DNA of 64,000 nt from Chryseobacterium jejuense (GTDB taxonomy: Bacteria > Bacteroidota > Bacteroidia > Flavobacteriales > Weeksellaceae). How positions within the stretch are numbered: position 1 is the first letter of the stretch; every line of letters starts with the position of its first letter. Of this stretch, positions 26,853 to 34,620 are shown piece after piece. The notes under the pieces were generated by a model that had not been told where the DNA came from, ran no database searches, and saw only the letters and a list, made by a program, of their open reading frames with translations. The stretch spans positions 310,001-374,000 of the forward strand of contig NZ_JAGIPR010000002.1 of assembly GCF_017877355.1 (NCBI RefSeq). Reading direction: 5' to 3'. The translations under genes and the position numbers were made by a program.

Positions 26853-26887
26853 CAAATGTATTTAAAAAACAATTATTTGGTGTCAAA
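26853..26887 (-). promoter_or_regulatory. Promoter of the AraC-family gene
   Basis: On the minus strand TTTG (26887-26884), 23 nt, TACATTTG (26860-26853). The predicted start near 26847 lies downstream of the Met at 26872 and so supports the ATG at 26833. The -33 element lies in the last codons of the SDR gene. Confidence 0.5.
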
Positions 26888-27886
26888 GCGGAATCCCAAC
26901 ATCTTTTCACTCAGTTTCCATAACTCTTCTGCATTTTTCTTGTCAATAGAATAGGGCTGTACCCCACGGATGGTAGCTGGTTCATTAAACCTGTGTTCAA
27001 TTTGTCCTCTGTCGATCTCCGCAATATCACAGTTTTCACAATAAACTCCACCTATTTCGTTGAGTTGAGTACTTACGGCGCACCAGACTGTTGTTGCTGC
27101 TCCTTGTGGTAAGGTTTTCAGTCGTGCTTCAACTTCCGGTTTGATATTTCCGTTCTCATCATGTGTTCCAAGCTGTTTAAAAAGTTCAAGAGGTTCTTCT
27201 CTGCCCAGATCTGTTCCGTATACAGAACCCGGGTGAAGAGAATAAGCTCTGATATTGAATTTTTTTCCTCTTTCGTCAAGTTCTACCGCAAATAAATTAC
27301 AGGCTGTTTTGGATTGCCCATATCCGGAAAGTGTGTCATAATCTCTTTTCTCAAAATTAGGGTCTTCAAAATTAAAAGAAGACATCTGATGTCCGTAAGA
27401 CGAAACACTTATAACTCTTGCGCCATTCGCTTTTTTCAGAGCCGGCCATAGTTTTGCGGTAAGATGAAACTGTCCAAGGTAGTTCGTTGCTAGTTGAGAT
27501 TCAAAACCCCTGGCGTCTCTGCGGAGAGGAACCCACATAATTCCTGCATTATTAATGAGGAGATCCAGACTTCTGCCTGATGCGACAAATCTTTCTGCAA
27601 AAGAATCAATGGATGCCGGATCCATCAGGTCCATTTTTTCAAGTTCAAAATTTTCAATTCCTGTAAGGTTTTTCTCCGCCTTTTCAATATCTCTGGCGGG
27701 AATAATAACATGCGCTCCGGCTGAAGTAAGGACTTTTGTGGCTTCAAGGCCGATACCTGCATAACCGCCGGTAATGATAATATTTTTTCCGGTAAGATCA
27801 ATTCCTTGAATAACTTCCTGAGCTGTTGAAAACGTATTAAAGCCAGATTGAATAGGTTGCTGCAGCGAGTTGTTAGTTGGTTCCAT
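26873..27886 (-). CDS. Short-chain dehydrogenase/reductase (SDR)
   Basis: 337 aa. NAD(P)-binding motif IIITGGYAGIGLEATKVL (about 33-50; TGxxxGxG), NNAGIMWVPL, the Ser of VISVSSYGH and the catalytic pair in SGYGQSKTACNLFAVE (YxxxK). It resembles the retinol dehydrogenase/WW-domain oxidoreductase-like branch of extended SDRs. The substrate is unknown. A -7-like TAATTTTG lies at 27920-27913, 26 nt upstream of the ATG. An AraC-type regulator follows in the same direction. Confidence 0.9.
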   Translation of the reverse strand: MEPTNNSLQQPIQSGFNTFSTAQEVIQGIDLTGKNIIITGGYAGIGLEATKVLTSAGAHVIIPARDIEKAEKNLTGIENFELEKMDLMDPASIDSFAERFVASGRSLDLLINNAGIMWVPLRRDARGFESQLATNYLGQFHLTAKLWPALKKANGARVISVSSYGHQMSSFNFEDPNFEKRDYDTLSGYGQSKTACNLFAVELDERGKKFNIRAYSLHPGSVYGTDLGREEPLELFKQLGTHDENGNIKPEVEARLKTLPQGAATTVWCAVSTQLNEIGGVYCENCDIAEIDRGQIEHRFNEPATIRGVQPYSIDKKNAEELWKLSEKMLGFRFDTK

Positions 27887-28050
27887 TTTTTTGTTGTTTT
27901 AAATTTCTATAGCAAAATTAGGAGGGATTCCTCATGTTTATTTTGTTTAAAATGTCAAATAACTTGGCTTAGAATTTCATTTGTAATCTCCATGTATTAA
28001 GAAAAATAGAATTATATACCGTTAATTTCTCTGAATAAGCTGTTAAACTG

Positions 28051-28082
28051 TTTGTAGGTTGTTCTGTGAATAAGTAATTTTG
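28051..28082 (+). promoter_or_regulatory. Promoter of the glycosyltransferase gene
   Basis: TTTG (28051-28054), 20 nt, TAATTTTG (28075-28082). The predicted start is about 7 nt before the TTG start codon at 28096, so the transcript is nearly leaderless. Confidence 0.55.
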
Positions 28083-28095
28083 AAAAATTTTCAAT

Positions 28096-29100
28096 TTGAA
28101 ACCTACTATTTCCATTATCGTTGCCATTTACAACCGAAAAGATGAACTTTTTGAGCTGCTGACCTCTCTTACCCAGCAGACAGATAAAGAGTTTGAGATC
28201 ATTATCGTTGATGATGGATCAATCATCGATCTGAAGCCTACGATAAAAAATTTTGAAGAGATTTTAGATATTAAATATTTCAGAAAAGACAATTCCGGCC
28301 CGGGACTGACAAGAAATTATGGAGCGCAAAGAGCAGCTAATGAATGGCTGGTATTTGTAGACAGTGATGTGATTGTTGAAAAAGATTATATTGAACATAT
28401 TAAAAAAGATATCCTGACGATTCCTTGTGATGCATTCGGTGGTGCTGATAAGGCTCATAAAGGCTTTAATTTGATGCAGAAAGCGATTTCTTATTCCATG
28501 ACATCTGTTTTTACTACTGGAGGAATCAGGGGAAGTAAGAAGGCGGTTTCAAGGTTTCAGCCCAGAAGTTTTAATATGGGCGTGAAAAAAGCAGTCTTTG
28601 ATAAAGTAGGTGGTTTTTCCGAAATGAGAATAGGAGAGGATCCGGATTTATCGATGACCCTTTGGGAAAACGGATTTACAACTGCATTTTTTGATGATAT
28701 TGCTGTATATCATAAGCGTAGGGTAGACTTTGGGAAATTCTCAAAACAGGTGTATCAGTTTGGCTGTGCAAGACCAATTCTTAATCAGAGGCATCCTAAT
28801 TATGTGAAAATCTCCTTTGCGTTTCCTACCTTATTTATGTTAGGTTACATCATGGGATTTATTGAATATTTTATGATGGGAAAAGGATTTATTCTTTCTT
28901 TCTATGGATTATATACTTTTCTGGTATTTTTTCATGCATTATTACTGACTAAAAATATCAGTATTGCAGGAATGGCGGTGATTTCTACCTATATTCAGAT
29001 GTTTTCTTACGGATATGGATTCCTGAAATCCTGGATTTTACTGAATGTTGTGAGAATGAAGCCTGAGGATGCATTTCCGCATCACTATCATAAGAAGTAA
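28096..29100 (+). CDS. Family 2 glycosyltransferase, membrane-associated
   Basis: 334 aa starting at a TTG codon. An in-frame stop at 28081-28083 leaves no usable ATG upstream and the fold begins at once (PTISIIVAIYNRKDEL). Motifs: IIIVDDGS (nucleotide-sugar binding), FVDSDV (DxD-like metal site) and GEDPDLSMTLWENG (ED acceptor motif) of the GT-A fold. Two or three hydrophobic helices at about 240-320 anchor it to the inner membrane. It probably adds a sugar to a lipid-linked or surface glycan. It stands alone, outside a recognisable polysaccharide cluster. Confidence 0.88.
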   Translation: MKPTISIIVAIYNRKDELFELLTSLTQQTDKEFEIIIVDDGSIIDLKPTIKNFEEILDIKYFRKDNSGPGLTRNYGAQRAANEWLVFVDSDVIVEKDYIEHIKKDILTIPCDAFGGADKAHKGFNLMQKAISYSMTSVFTTGGIRGSKKAVSRFQPRSFNMGVKKAVFDKVGGFSEMRIGEDPDLSMTLWENGFTTAFFDDIAVYHKRRVDFGKFSKQVYQFGCARPILNQRHPNYVKISFAFPTLFMLGYIMGFIEYFMMGKGFILSFYGLYTFLVFFHALLLTKNISIAGMAVISTYIQMFSYGYGFLKSWILLNVVRMKPEDAFPHHYHKK

Positions 29101-29300
29101 TGGCCCATTTTCGCTGTAATCTATGTTTCTATGTTGTTTAATAATTGGAATACACGGATTTCACAGAAGTTTATAATTCTAGGTGTTATATTGGGTTCTA
29201 AAGTCTATTCCTATTGATTTTTTTGATAATGATAATATCCGGTTTGTTATTCAGATATAGATAAACCTATTGAATGAAATTCGGGTTTGAATAAAAAATA

Positions 29301-29334
29301 AAACAGGCTGTTTCAAGTGAAATAGCCTGCTTTT
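29301..29334. terminator. Bidirectional terminator
   Basis: CAGGCTGTTTC / GAAATAGCCTG stem with AAGT loop and flanking A and T runs, between convergent genes. Confidence 0.8.
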
Positions 29335-29346
29335 GTACAATAAAAT

Positions 29347-30573
29347 TTAGGATATAGAGATGTTTTCATGGTTAAGAACTCCTACTTTCAGCATGCATTC
29401 TTTCATTTTATGATAAGTTCTTTTGATGTCGTGATCCAAACCGATGGAGAATCTGATTAATCCATCAGAAATACCAATTGAAGCACGCTCTTCTTCCGGA
29501 ATCTCGGACGAAGTTGATTTTCCTGAGCAGGAGAACAGGGTTTTGTAAAACCCTAAGCTCACGGCCAGATAACCAAGGTTTTCTGTCTGCATCATTTCCA
29601 TTAGTTCATTGGCTTTTTCTGTAGTTCCGGCATCCAGTGTTAATAGCCCTCCGAATCCGTACTCTTCATCAATCATACTTTTCATGAGTTCATGATTCTT
29701 ATGAGAAGGTAATCCCGGATATGACACTTTTAAACCATCCTGCTCAAATCTTTCAGCAAGATACAGGGCATTGTGGCTATGTTGTTTTATCCTGATATGA
29801 AGGGTTCTCAGGTTTTTCAGAATACTTGAAGCTCTTAAGCTGTCCATAGTAGGTCCCAGCAGCATGCATGCGCCGGAGTTTACATTTTTAGTATCATCAA
29901 TAAATGCCTGAGTGCTGCAATATACACCACCAACAGTATCACTGCTTCCGTTGATGAATTTGGTTAAGCTGTGGATTACAACATCTGCTCCAAATAATTG
30001 AGGAGAGATGGAAAGTGGTGAAAATGTATTATCTACAATCAGTTTTAAATCATGTTTTTTACAGATTTCAGAAAGTTTTCTAAGATCTGCCACTTCAAGC
30101 AGCGGGTTGCTTACACTCTCACAATAGATCACTTTTGTGCTAGGAGTGATTGCATTTTCGATAGACTCAAAATTATTGATGTCCACGAAAGTAGTTGCTA
30201 CATTGAACTGGGGTAAAAAGTTTTTAAGGAAGGCATAGGTTCCCCCATAAATAGTTCTGCTGGAAATGATATGGTCTCCACTTTTGCATACCTGCATCAA
30301 AACAGAAGTAATAGCTCCCATTCCGGATGCAGTAACGTTGGCAGATTCTGTATTTTCCATTTTTGCCAAAGCCTGAGCCAGATAAAGATTCATAGGTGAT
30401 GAATGTCTGGAGTACAGATAGCATCCTTCCGCATTTCCTTCAAAAGTATCGAACATGGTCTTTGCAGAAAGGAAAGTGTAGGTAGAACTGTCAGAAATAG
30501 AAGGGTTTACACCTCCGAATTCGCCAAAATACTGAAGATCCTGGATCTCGTTGGCTGCGTTAAAGTTTTCCAT
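29347..30573 (-). CDS. PLP-dependent Cys/Met metabolism enzyme (methionine gamma-lyase/cystathionine gamma-synthase type)
   Basis: 408 aa from ATG 30573 (MENFNAANEIQD); a Met two codons upstream is also possible. A fold-type I PLP enzyme: the PLP lysine is in VIHSLTKFINGSSDTVGG, preceded by LIVDNTFSPL with the Asp that holds the pyridine nitrogen. YSRHSSPMNLYLAQALA is the N-terminal YSR-type phosphate-contact motif. The family makes or breaks C-S bonds of cysteine, homocysteine or methionine. Divergence from an Lrp/AsnC regulator favours an amino-acid catabolic role such as methionine gamma-lyase, but a synthase cannot be excluded. Confidence 0.87.
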   Translation of the reverse strand: MENFNAANEIQDLQYFGEFGGVNPSISDSSTYTFLSAKTMFDTFEGNAEGCYLYSRHSSPMNLYLAQALAKMENTESANVTASGMGAITSVLMQVCKSGDHIISSRTIYGGTYAFLKNFLPQFNVATTFVDINNFESIENAITPSTKVIYCESVSNPLLEVADLRKLSEICKKHDLKLIVDNTFSPLSISPQLFGADVVIHSLTKFINGSSDTVGGVYCSTQAFIDDTKNVNSGACMLLGPTMDSLRASSILKNLRTLHIRIKQHSHNALYLAERFEQDGLKVSYPGLPSHKNHELMKSMIDEEYGFGGLLTLDAGTTEKANELMEMMQTENLGYLAVSLGFYKTLFSCSGKSTSSEIPEEERASIGISDGLIRFSIGLDHDIKRTYHKMKECMLKVGVLNHENISIS

Positions 30574-30666
30574 AAGCATTGTTTTTGTTTTACCGGCCTA
30601 ATTTGCGCTATTTTCCTAATTATTACAACATAAAATTGAATTTATAGAATATAAAACTGTAAAACA

Positions 30667-30699
30667 TTGTTTATTTAGAAAATATAATTGCTATCTTCG
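30667..30699 (+). promoter_or_regulatory. Candidate promoter of the Lrp/AsnC gene
   Basis: TTG (30667-30669), 22 nt, TATCTTCG (30692-30699), a TTCG variant of the -7 element, in the region between the divergent Lrp and PLP-enzyme genes. Confidence 0.4.
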
Positions 30700-30730
30700 G
30701 AAATATTAAATTTCCACCAAAAATTTATCT

Positions 30731-31189
30731 ATGGAACTTGATGATATTGATAAAAAACTGCTTCTGTTTTTACAGGAAGATTGTAAACAAACCACCAAAG
30801 AACTTTCCGGTAAGCTCGGATTATCGGTAACAGCTATTTATGAGCGAATAAAAAAATTAGAAAATGCTGGTGTTATTTCAAAGTATGTAGCCTTATTGGA
30901 TAGAAGTAAAGTACAGCGTAATTTTATCATTTTATGTCATGTGAAATTAACACAACATAAGAAAGAATTTGTTCTGCAGTTTGAAAAAGAAGTGATGAAT
31001 CTTCAGGAAGTAACCGAATGTTTCCATGTAAGTGGAGATTACGATTATATTCTTAAAATAGGAGTAAGAGATATTGAAGACTATCGGAATTTTATGCTGA
31101 CGAAGCTTACGACGCTTCAACACATCGCAAGCACGCACAGCTCATTTATGATTTCTGAAGTAAAAAATACAACAGCAATTGTTTTGTAA
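30731..31189 (+). CDS. Lrp/AsnC-family transcriptional regulator
   Basis: 152 aa, the standard length. The N-terminal winged helix-turn-helix (LDDIDKKLLLFLQEDCKQTTKELSGKLGLSVTAIYERIKKLE in part) precedes a C-terminal RAM/effector domain (VTECFHVSGDYDYILKIGVRDIEDY). The family senses amino acids and often controls a divergent metabolic gene; here that is the PLP C-S enzyme starting 157 bp away. It probably autoregulates too. Confidence 0.93.
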   Translation: MELDDIDKKLLLFLQEDCKQTTKELSGKLGLSVTAIYERIKKLENAGVISKYVALLDRSKVQRNFIILCHVKLTQHKKEFVLQFEKEVMNLQEVTECFHVSGDYDYILKIGVRDIEDYRNFMLTKLTTLQHIASTHSSFMISEVKNTTAIVL

Positions 31190-31211
31190 GAAATTTTTAT
31201 TCCTTAAGCCT

Positions 31212-31232
31212 TCTGTTATTATTCATTACTCA
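31212..31232 (+). repeat. Short 7-nt-period repeat
   Basis: TTATTCA TTACTCA TCATTAG between the convergent Lrp and bestrophin genes; the same words occur at 5543-5573. Confidence 0.5.
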
Positions 31233-31235
31233 TCA

Positions 31236-32267
31236 TTAGACAAGGACTCCGTTTTTAGAAGCAATTGGATCAGGAATCTCTGTTTCTCCCATCATTTGAA
31301 GAAGATCAATTTCAATTGTTCGGCAGATGGAAAGTATGGGAACATCAAACATTAATCCTGCAAAAGGATTTTCTGAATAGTCTCCTACCAATTCCATAAT
31401 AATATAGATCCATCCAATAATAATACAGAAAGGAATAGAGGTCCAGATTCCCCAATCTCCCAGCTTAGCAAACTCATTCACAAGTCCTAAGGGAAGGAGG
31501 GTAATGAAAAGGATATTAAAGACAAACGCTGTACTGGCAAACTGTCTTGGCGAGGGGAATTTTTTGATTCTCTCTGCCTGTCCCTGAAAACCATAAAATT
31601 CATTCAGACTGTTTTGTAACTGTGTCTGATTGAAATCTGTGATGGCATTCATGTTTTTTAACTCATTAATATCTTTAGCCTGTTGTGAGATCAGGTAGGT
31701 CGCAAAATTTTTATATTCACTTTTCAACTCATATTCTTCTTCTGAAAGATATTTATGTAAGAAAATAGGAGCTCTTCCGTAATCTGGAAAACCTGCCTTA
31801 ATCAATCTGTTTCTTCTGAGGTTGATATTCCCGAATTTATTATTTTCACTACTGATATGCTCCCATTCTGCTGGGATCAAAAGTTGTTCACGAAATGTAT
31901 AAAGCCATGCAATATGACGGTTGATAATCTTTTTCTTACGATCTTCAAGATCAAAAATACCTATTTTTTCATTTTTAGTATCAAAAGCCTGTACCATGGA
32001 AGCAAATGAACGGCTGGAGTTTACAATTCCGCCCCATATTTTTCTGGCTTCCCAAAGTCGGTCATAAGCTTGGTTGTTTTTAAAACCTACTAAGAAGGCT
32101 TCTGCAGTACCAATCAATGCCACGGGAACCCATGGGATGGTCATCCAATGCCAGTTAAAGAAATAAAACAAGACAGCAATCAGAGTACACCAGATAGAGA
32201 TTAAGATAAGATGTACACCGGATAGATTGAGAACCTGTTTGTAATTGACGTATTTTGTAGTGATCAT
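31236..32267 (-). CDS. Bestrophin-family (UPF0187) anion channel
   Basis: 343 aa. Hydrophobic helices at about 10-55 (GVHLILISIWCTLIAVLFYFF) and about 245-300, with the AFLVGFKNNQAYDRLWEARKIWGGIVNSSRS block (residues about 53-85) that is the family signature and lines the channel neck. PFAGLMFDVPILSICRTIEIDLLQ near the C-terminus is the second signature. Bacterial homologues are pentameric ion channels; selectivity cannot be read from sequence alone. Single gene. Confidence 0.92.
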   Translation of the reverse strand: MITTKYVNYKQVLNLSGVHLILISIWCTLIAVLFYFFNWHWMTIPWVPVALIGTAEAFLVGFKNNQAYDRLWEARKIWGGIVNSSRSFASMVQAFDTKNEKIGIFDLEDRKKKIINRHIAWLYTFREQLLIPAEWEHISSENNKFGNINLRRNRLIKAGFPDYGRAPIFLHKYLSEEEYELKSEYKNFATYLISQQAKDINELKNMNAITDFNQTQLQNSLNEFYGFQGQAERIKKFPSPRQFASTAFVFNILFITLLPLGLVNEFAKLGDWGIWTSIPFCIIIGWIYIIMELVGDYSENPFAGLMFDVPILSICRTIEIDLLQMMGETEIPDPIASKNGVLV

Positions 32268-32426
32268 AAAGGAAATTGTGTTTTGTGTGCAGACAAAATA
32301 AGTACCAAACTTTAGGAGGGAGTATCATATAATGCTTGCTATAAATTCATGTTTCGGGTTTCTTTGAGGGATAATGTTTTAAAATTGAGTTTGATAATCT
32401 TAAATAAAAGTAATGAAAAAAATGCA

Positions 32427-32455
32427 TAAAAAAACCTCTAAATAATTTTAGAGGT
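32427..32455 (-). terminator. Terminator after the E1 gene
   Basis: ACCTCTAAA / TTTAGAGGT stem. On the minus strand it is followed by T residues. Confidence 0.75.
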
Positions 32456-32471
32456 CTCATTTTATATTGAT

Positions 32472-34544
32472 TTAATATTGTAGCATTTCTTCGATCTTCT
32501 TGGAAAGCTTTTCTGCATTCGGAAGCATCTCTTTTTCCAGTACTAGATTGATAGGAACTGCCGGAACATCCAAGGCCCCCATGGTTTCTACCGGAGCATC
32601 CAGATATTTAAAGCAATTCTTAGAAATTCTGTGTGCGAAAGCTTCTGCAAACGAGTTGTTAAGTTGCTCTTCCGTCAAAACAATACATTTTCCATGAGTT
32701 TTTACTCTTTCAAACACTAATTCTTCATCCAAAGGTATGATGGTTCTTAAGTCTATCACTTCAACTTTTCCGTTAAAGTTCTTAGTCGCTTCTTTCGCCC
32801 AGTAAACCCCCATTCCATAAGTTACAACTAATAAGGTTCTGCCTTTTTCTGTTTCATTCTTATCGGCCTCAATCACAATTTTACCTTTTCCGAATGGTAA
32901 AACATAATCTTCAGCAGGTTCAATGGTCTTCGCATCTTCAGTTCCCGGAACTTTACTCCAGTATAGTCCTTTATGCTCTAACATAACCACTGGATTTGGG
33001 TCATAGTAAGCAGCTTTTAATAATCCTTTGAAATCTGCAGCGTTACTTGGATATGCTATTTTGATACCTTTAATATTAGCCAGAATACTTTCAACACTTC
33101 CACTATGGTAAGGACCGCCGCCGCCATAAGCTCCGATAGGAACGCGGATGATGTTGCTCACAGGGAATTTTCCACCGCTTAAGTAATTTGATTTTGAAAT
33201 TTCTGTAATTAATTGGTTGATTCCAGGGTAGATGTAATCAGCAAACTGAACTTCAACGATAGGTTTCAGGCCTACAGCACTCATTCCTGTTGTAGAACCG
33301 ATAATATAAGCTTCCTGAATGGCTGTATTGAAAACTCTTTTGCTTCCAAACTTCTTTCCAAGAGTTACCGTTTCACGGAAAACTCCACCAATTCTTTCAC
33401 CTACATCTTGTCCGTAAAGAAGAGCTTCAGGATGTTTCCACATCAACTCCTGTATCGCATGAATAGCTGCATCTACCATTACAATCTTTTCACCATTAGC
33501 AGGCTCACGAGTTCCTACTTCCTCAGTAATTGGAGTAGGAGCGAAGATATGCTGCATTACAGTTTCAGGTTTTGGATCTTCAGCGTTTTTAGCTTTTTCA
33601 AAAGCTTCTTCAGCTTCAAGGCGTGTCTTTTTTGTGATTTGTTTTAAAAGATCCTCGTCTGTACCTGTTTCCAGTAAGTGTTTTCTAAGGATTTCTCCCG
33701 GATCTTTAGCTCTATGTTTTGTTAAATCTTCTTCGTCTCTATAGAATTCTCTTCTTACTCCTGAAGTGTGGTGTCCGATTAATACTGTTTTTGCACAAAC
33801 AACCAGAGGCTTTCTCTCTGTTCTTACAAAATCTACAGCCTTTTTCATGGCTTCGAAACTTTCCACGAAATCAGTTCCATCAACTCTCATTCTGCTTAAT
33901 CCTGTAAACCCTGCAACAAAATCGTAGGCATCACAGGTTCTGGCTTCTTCTTTAGTTACGGAAATTCCCCATTCATTATCCTGAACAAGGAAAATGATAG
34001 GAAGCTGATGTAATGCTGCAAATTGTAATGCTTCACTTACCTCACCTTCTGTTACAGAATTGTCTCCAAGACTACATACCACTACAGGATTGTTTTCAAA
34101 CTGTTGAAGATTGAAATCCTGGATATATTTTATTCCCTGGGCAACACCAGTCGTAGGAATAGTCTGCATTCCTGTTGCAGAACTTTGATGAATAATCTTA
34201 GGTTTGTTTTCATCCCTGCTTGAAGGGTGAGAGTAATAGGATCTACCTCCTGAAAAAGGATCATCAGCTTTAGCCAATAATTGAAGCATCAATTGATAAG
34301 GTTCAAAACCGATTCCCAGAAGGATGCTTTCATCTCTGTAATAAGGAGAAATCCAGTCTTCTTTTTTTAATTGGTAGGCAGTTGCTAATTGGATGGCTTC
34401 GTGGCCTCTTGAAGTACTATGAACGTATTTACATATGTTTCTGTTTTCCTCATAAATGTCGGCCATTGCCTTAGCAAGCATCATATGATTGTACGCTTTA
34501 AGTAAAATATCCTGAGAAACTTTTTCGTGAAGTGTATTTTCCAT
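32472..34544 (-). CDS. Fused 2-oxoacid dehydrogenase E1, alpha-beta (branched-chain type)
   Basis: 690 aa from ATG 34544 (MENTLHEKVSQDIL); an upstream in-frame extension is rejected because it is repeat/terminator sequence. The alpha part (about 1-330) holds the thiamine-pyrophosphate motif GDNSVTEGEVSEALQ...NN-type region ending in VQDNEWGIS. The beta part (about 350-690) starts KIVMVDAAIHAIQELM and has the transketolase pyrimidine and C domains (YGQDVGERIGGVFRET, GAYGGGGPYHSGSVE). It decarboxylates 2-oxo acids (pyruvate or branched-chain) and passes the acyl group to an E2 not encoded here. Confidence 0.9.
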   Translation of the reverse strand: MENTLHEKVSQDILLKAYNHMMLAKAMADIYEENRNICKYVHSTSRGHEAIQLATAYQLKKEDWISPYYRDESILLGIGFEPYQLMLQLLAKADDPFSGGRSYYSHPSSRDENKPKIIHQSSATGMQTIPTTGVAQGIKYIQDFNLQQFENNPVVVCSLGDNSVTEGEVSEALQFAALHQLPIIFLVQDNEWGISVTKEEARTCDAYDFVAGFTGLSRMRVDGTDFVESFEAMKKAVDFVRTERKPLVVCAKTVLIGHHTSGVRREFYRDEEDLTKHRAKDPGEILRKHLLETGTDEDLLKQITKKTRLEAEEAFEKAKNAEDPKPETVMQHIFAPTPITEEVGTREPANGEKIVMVDAAIHAIQELMWKHPEALLYGQDVGERIGGVFRETVTLGKKFGSKRVFNTAIQEAYIIGSTTGMSAVGLKPIVEVQFADYIYPGINQLITEISKSNYLSGGKFPVSNIIRVPIGAYGGGGPYHSGSVESILANIKGIKIAYPSNAADFKGLLKAAYYDPNPVVMLEHKGLYWSKVPGTEDAKTIEPAEDYVLPFGKGKIVIEADKNETEKGRTLLVVTYGMGVYWAKEATKNFNGKVEVIDLRTIIPLDEELVFERVKTHGKCIVLTEEQLNNSFAEAFAHRISKNCFKYLDAPVETMGALDVPAVPINLVLEKEMLPNAEKLSKKIEEMLQY

Positions 34545-34560
34545 AGGAAGCAAATATATA

Positions 34561-34596
34561 TAAAAAAAACAAAATACTAACAACTGTTAGTATTTT
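34561..34596 (-). terminator. Terminator after the S8 peptidase gene, overlapping the E1 upstream region
   Basis: Perfect 12-bp inverted repeat AAAATACTAACA / TGTTAGTATTTT with a 2-nt loop, then eight T on the minus strand. It lies 17 nt before the E1 start. A candidate E1 -7 element TATATTTG (34558-34551) follows it directly. Confidence 0.75.
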
Positions 34597-34620
34597 GCAA
34601 AAAAAATATGAATTTGTTGA

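Noticed and set aside
26834..26872. Longer start of the AraC-family protein
   Set aside because: Contains the predicted -7 element; the extra residues are unlike family N-termini.
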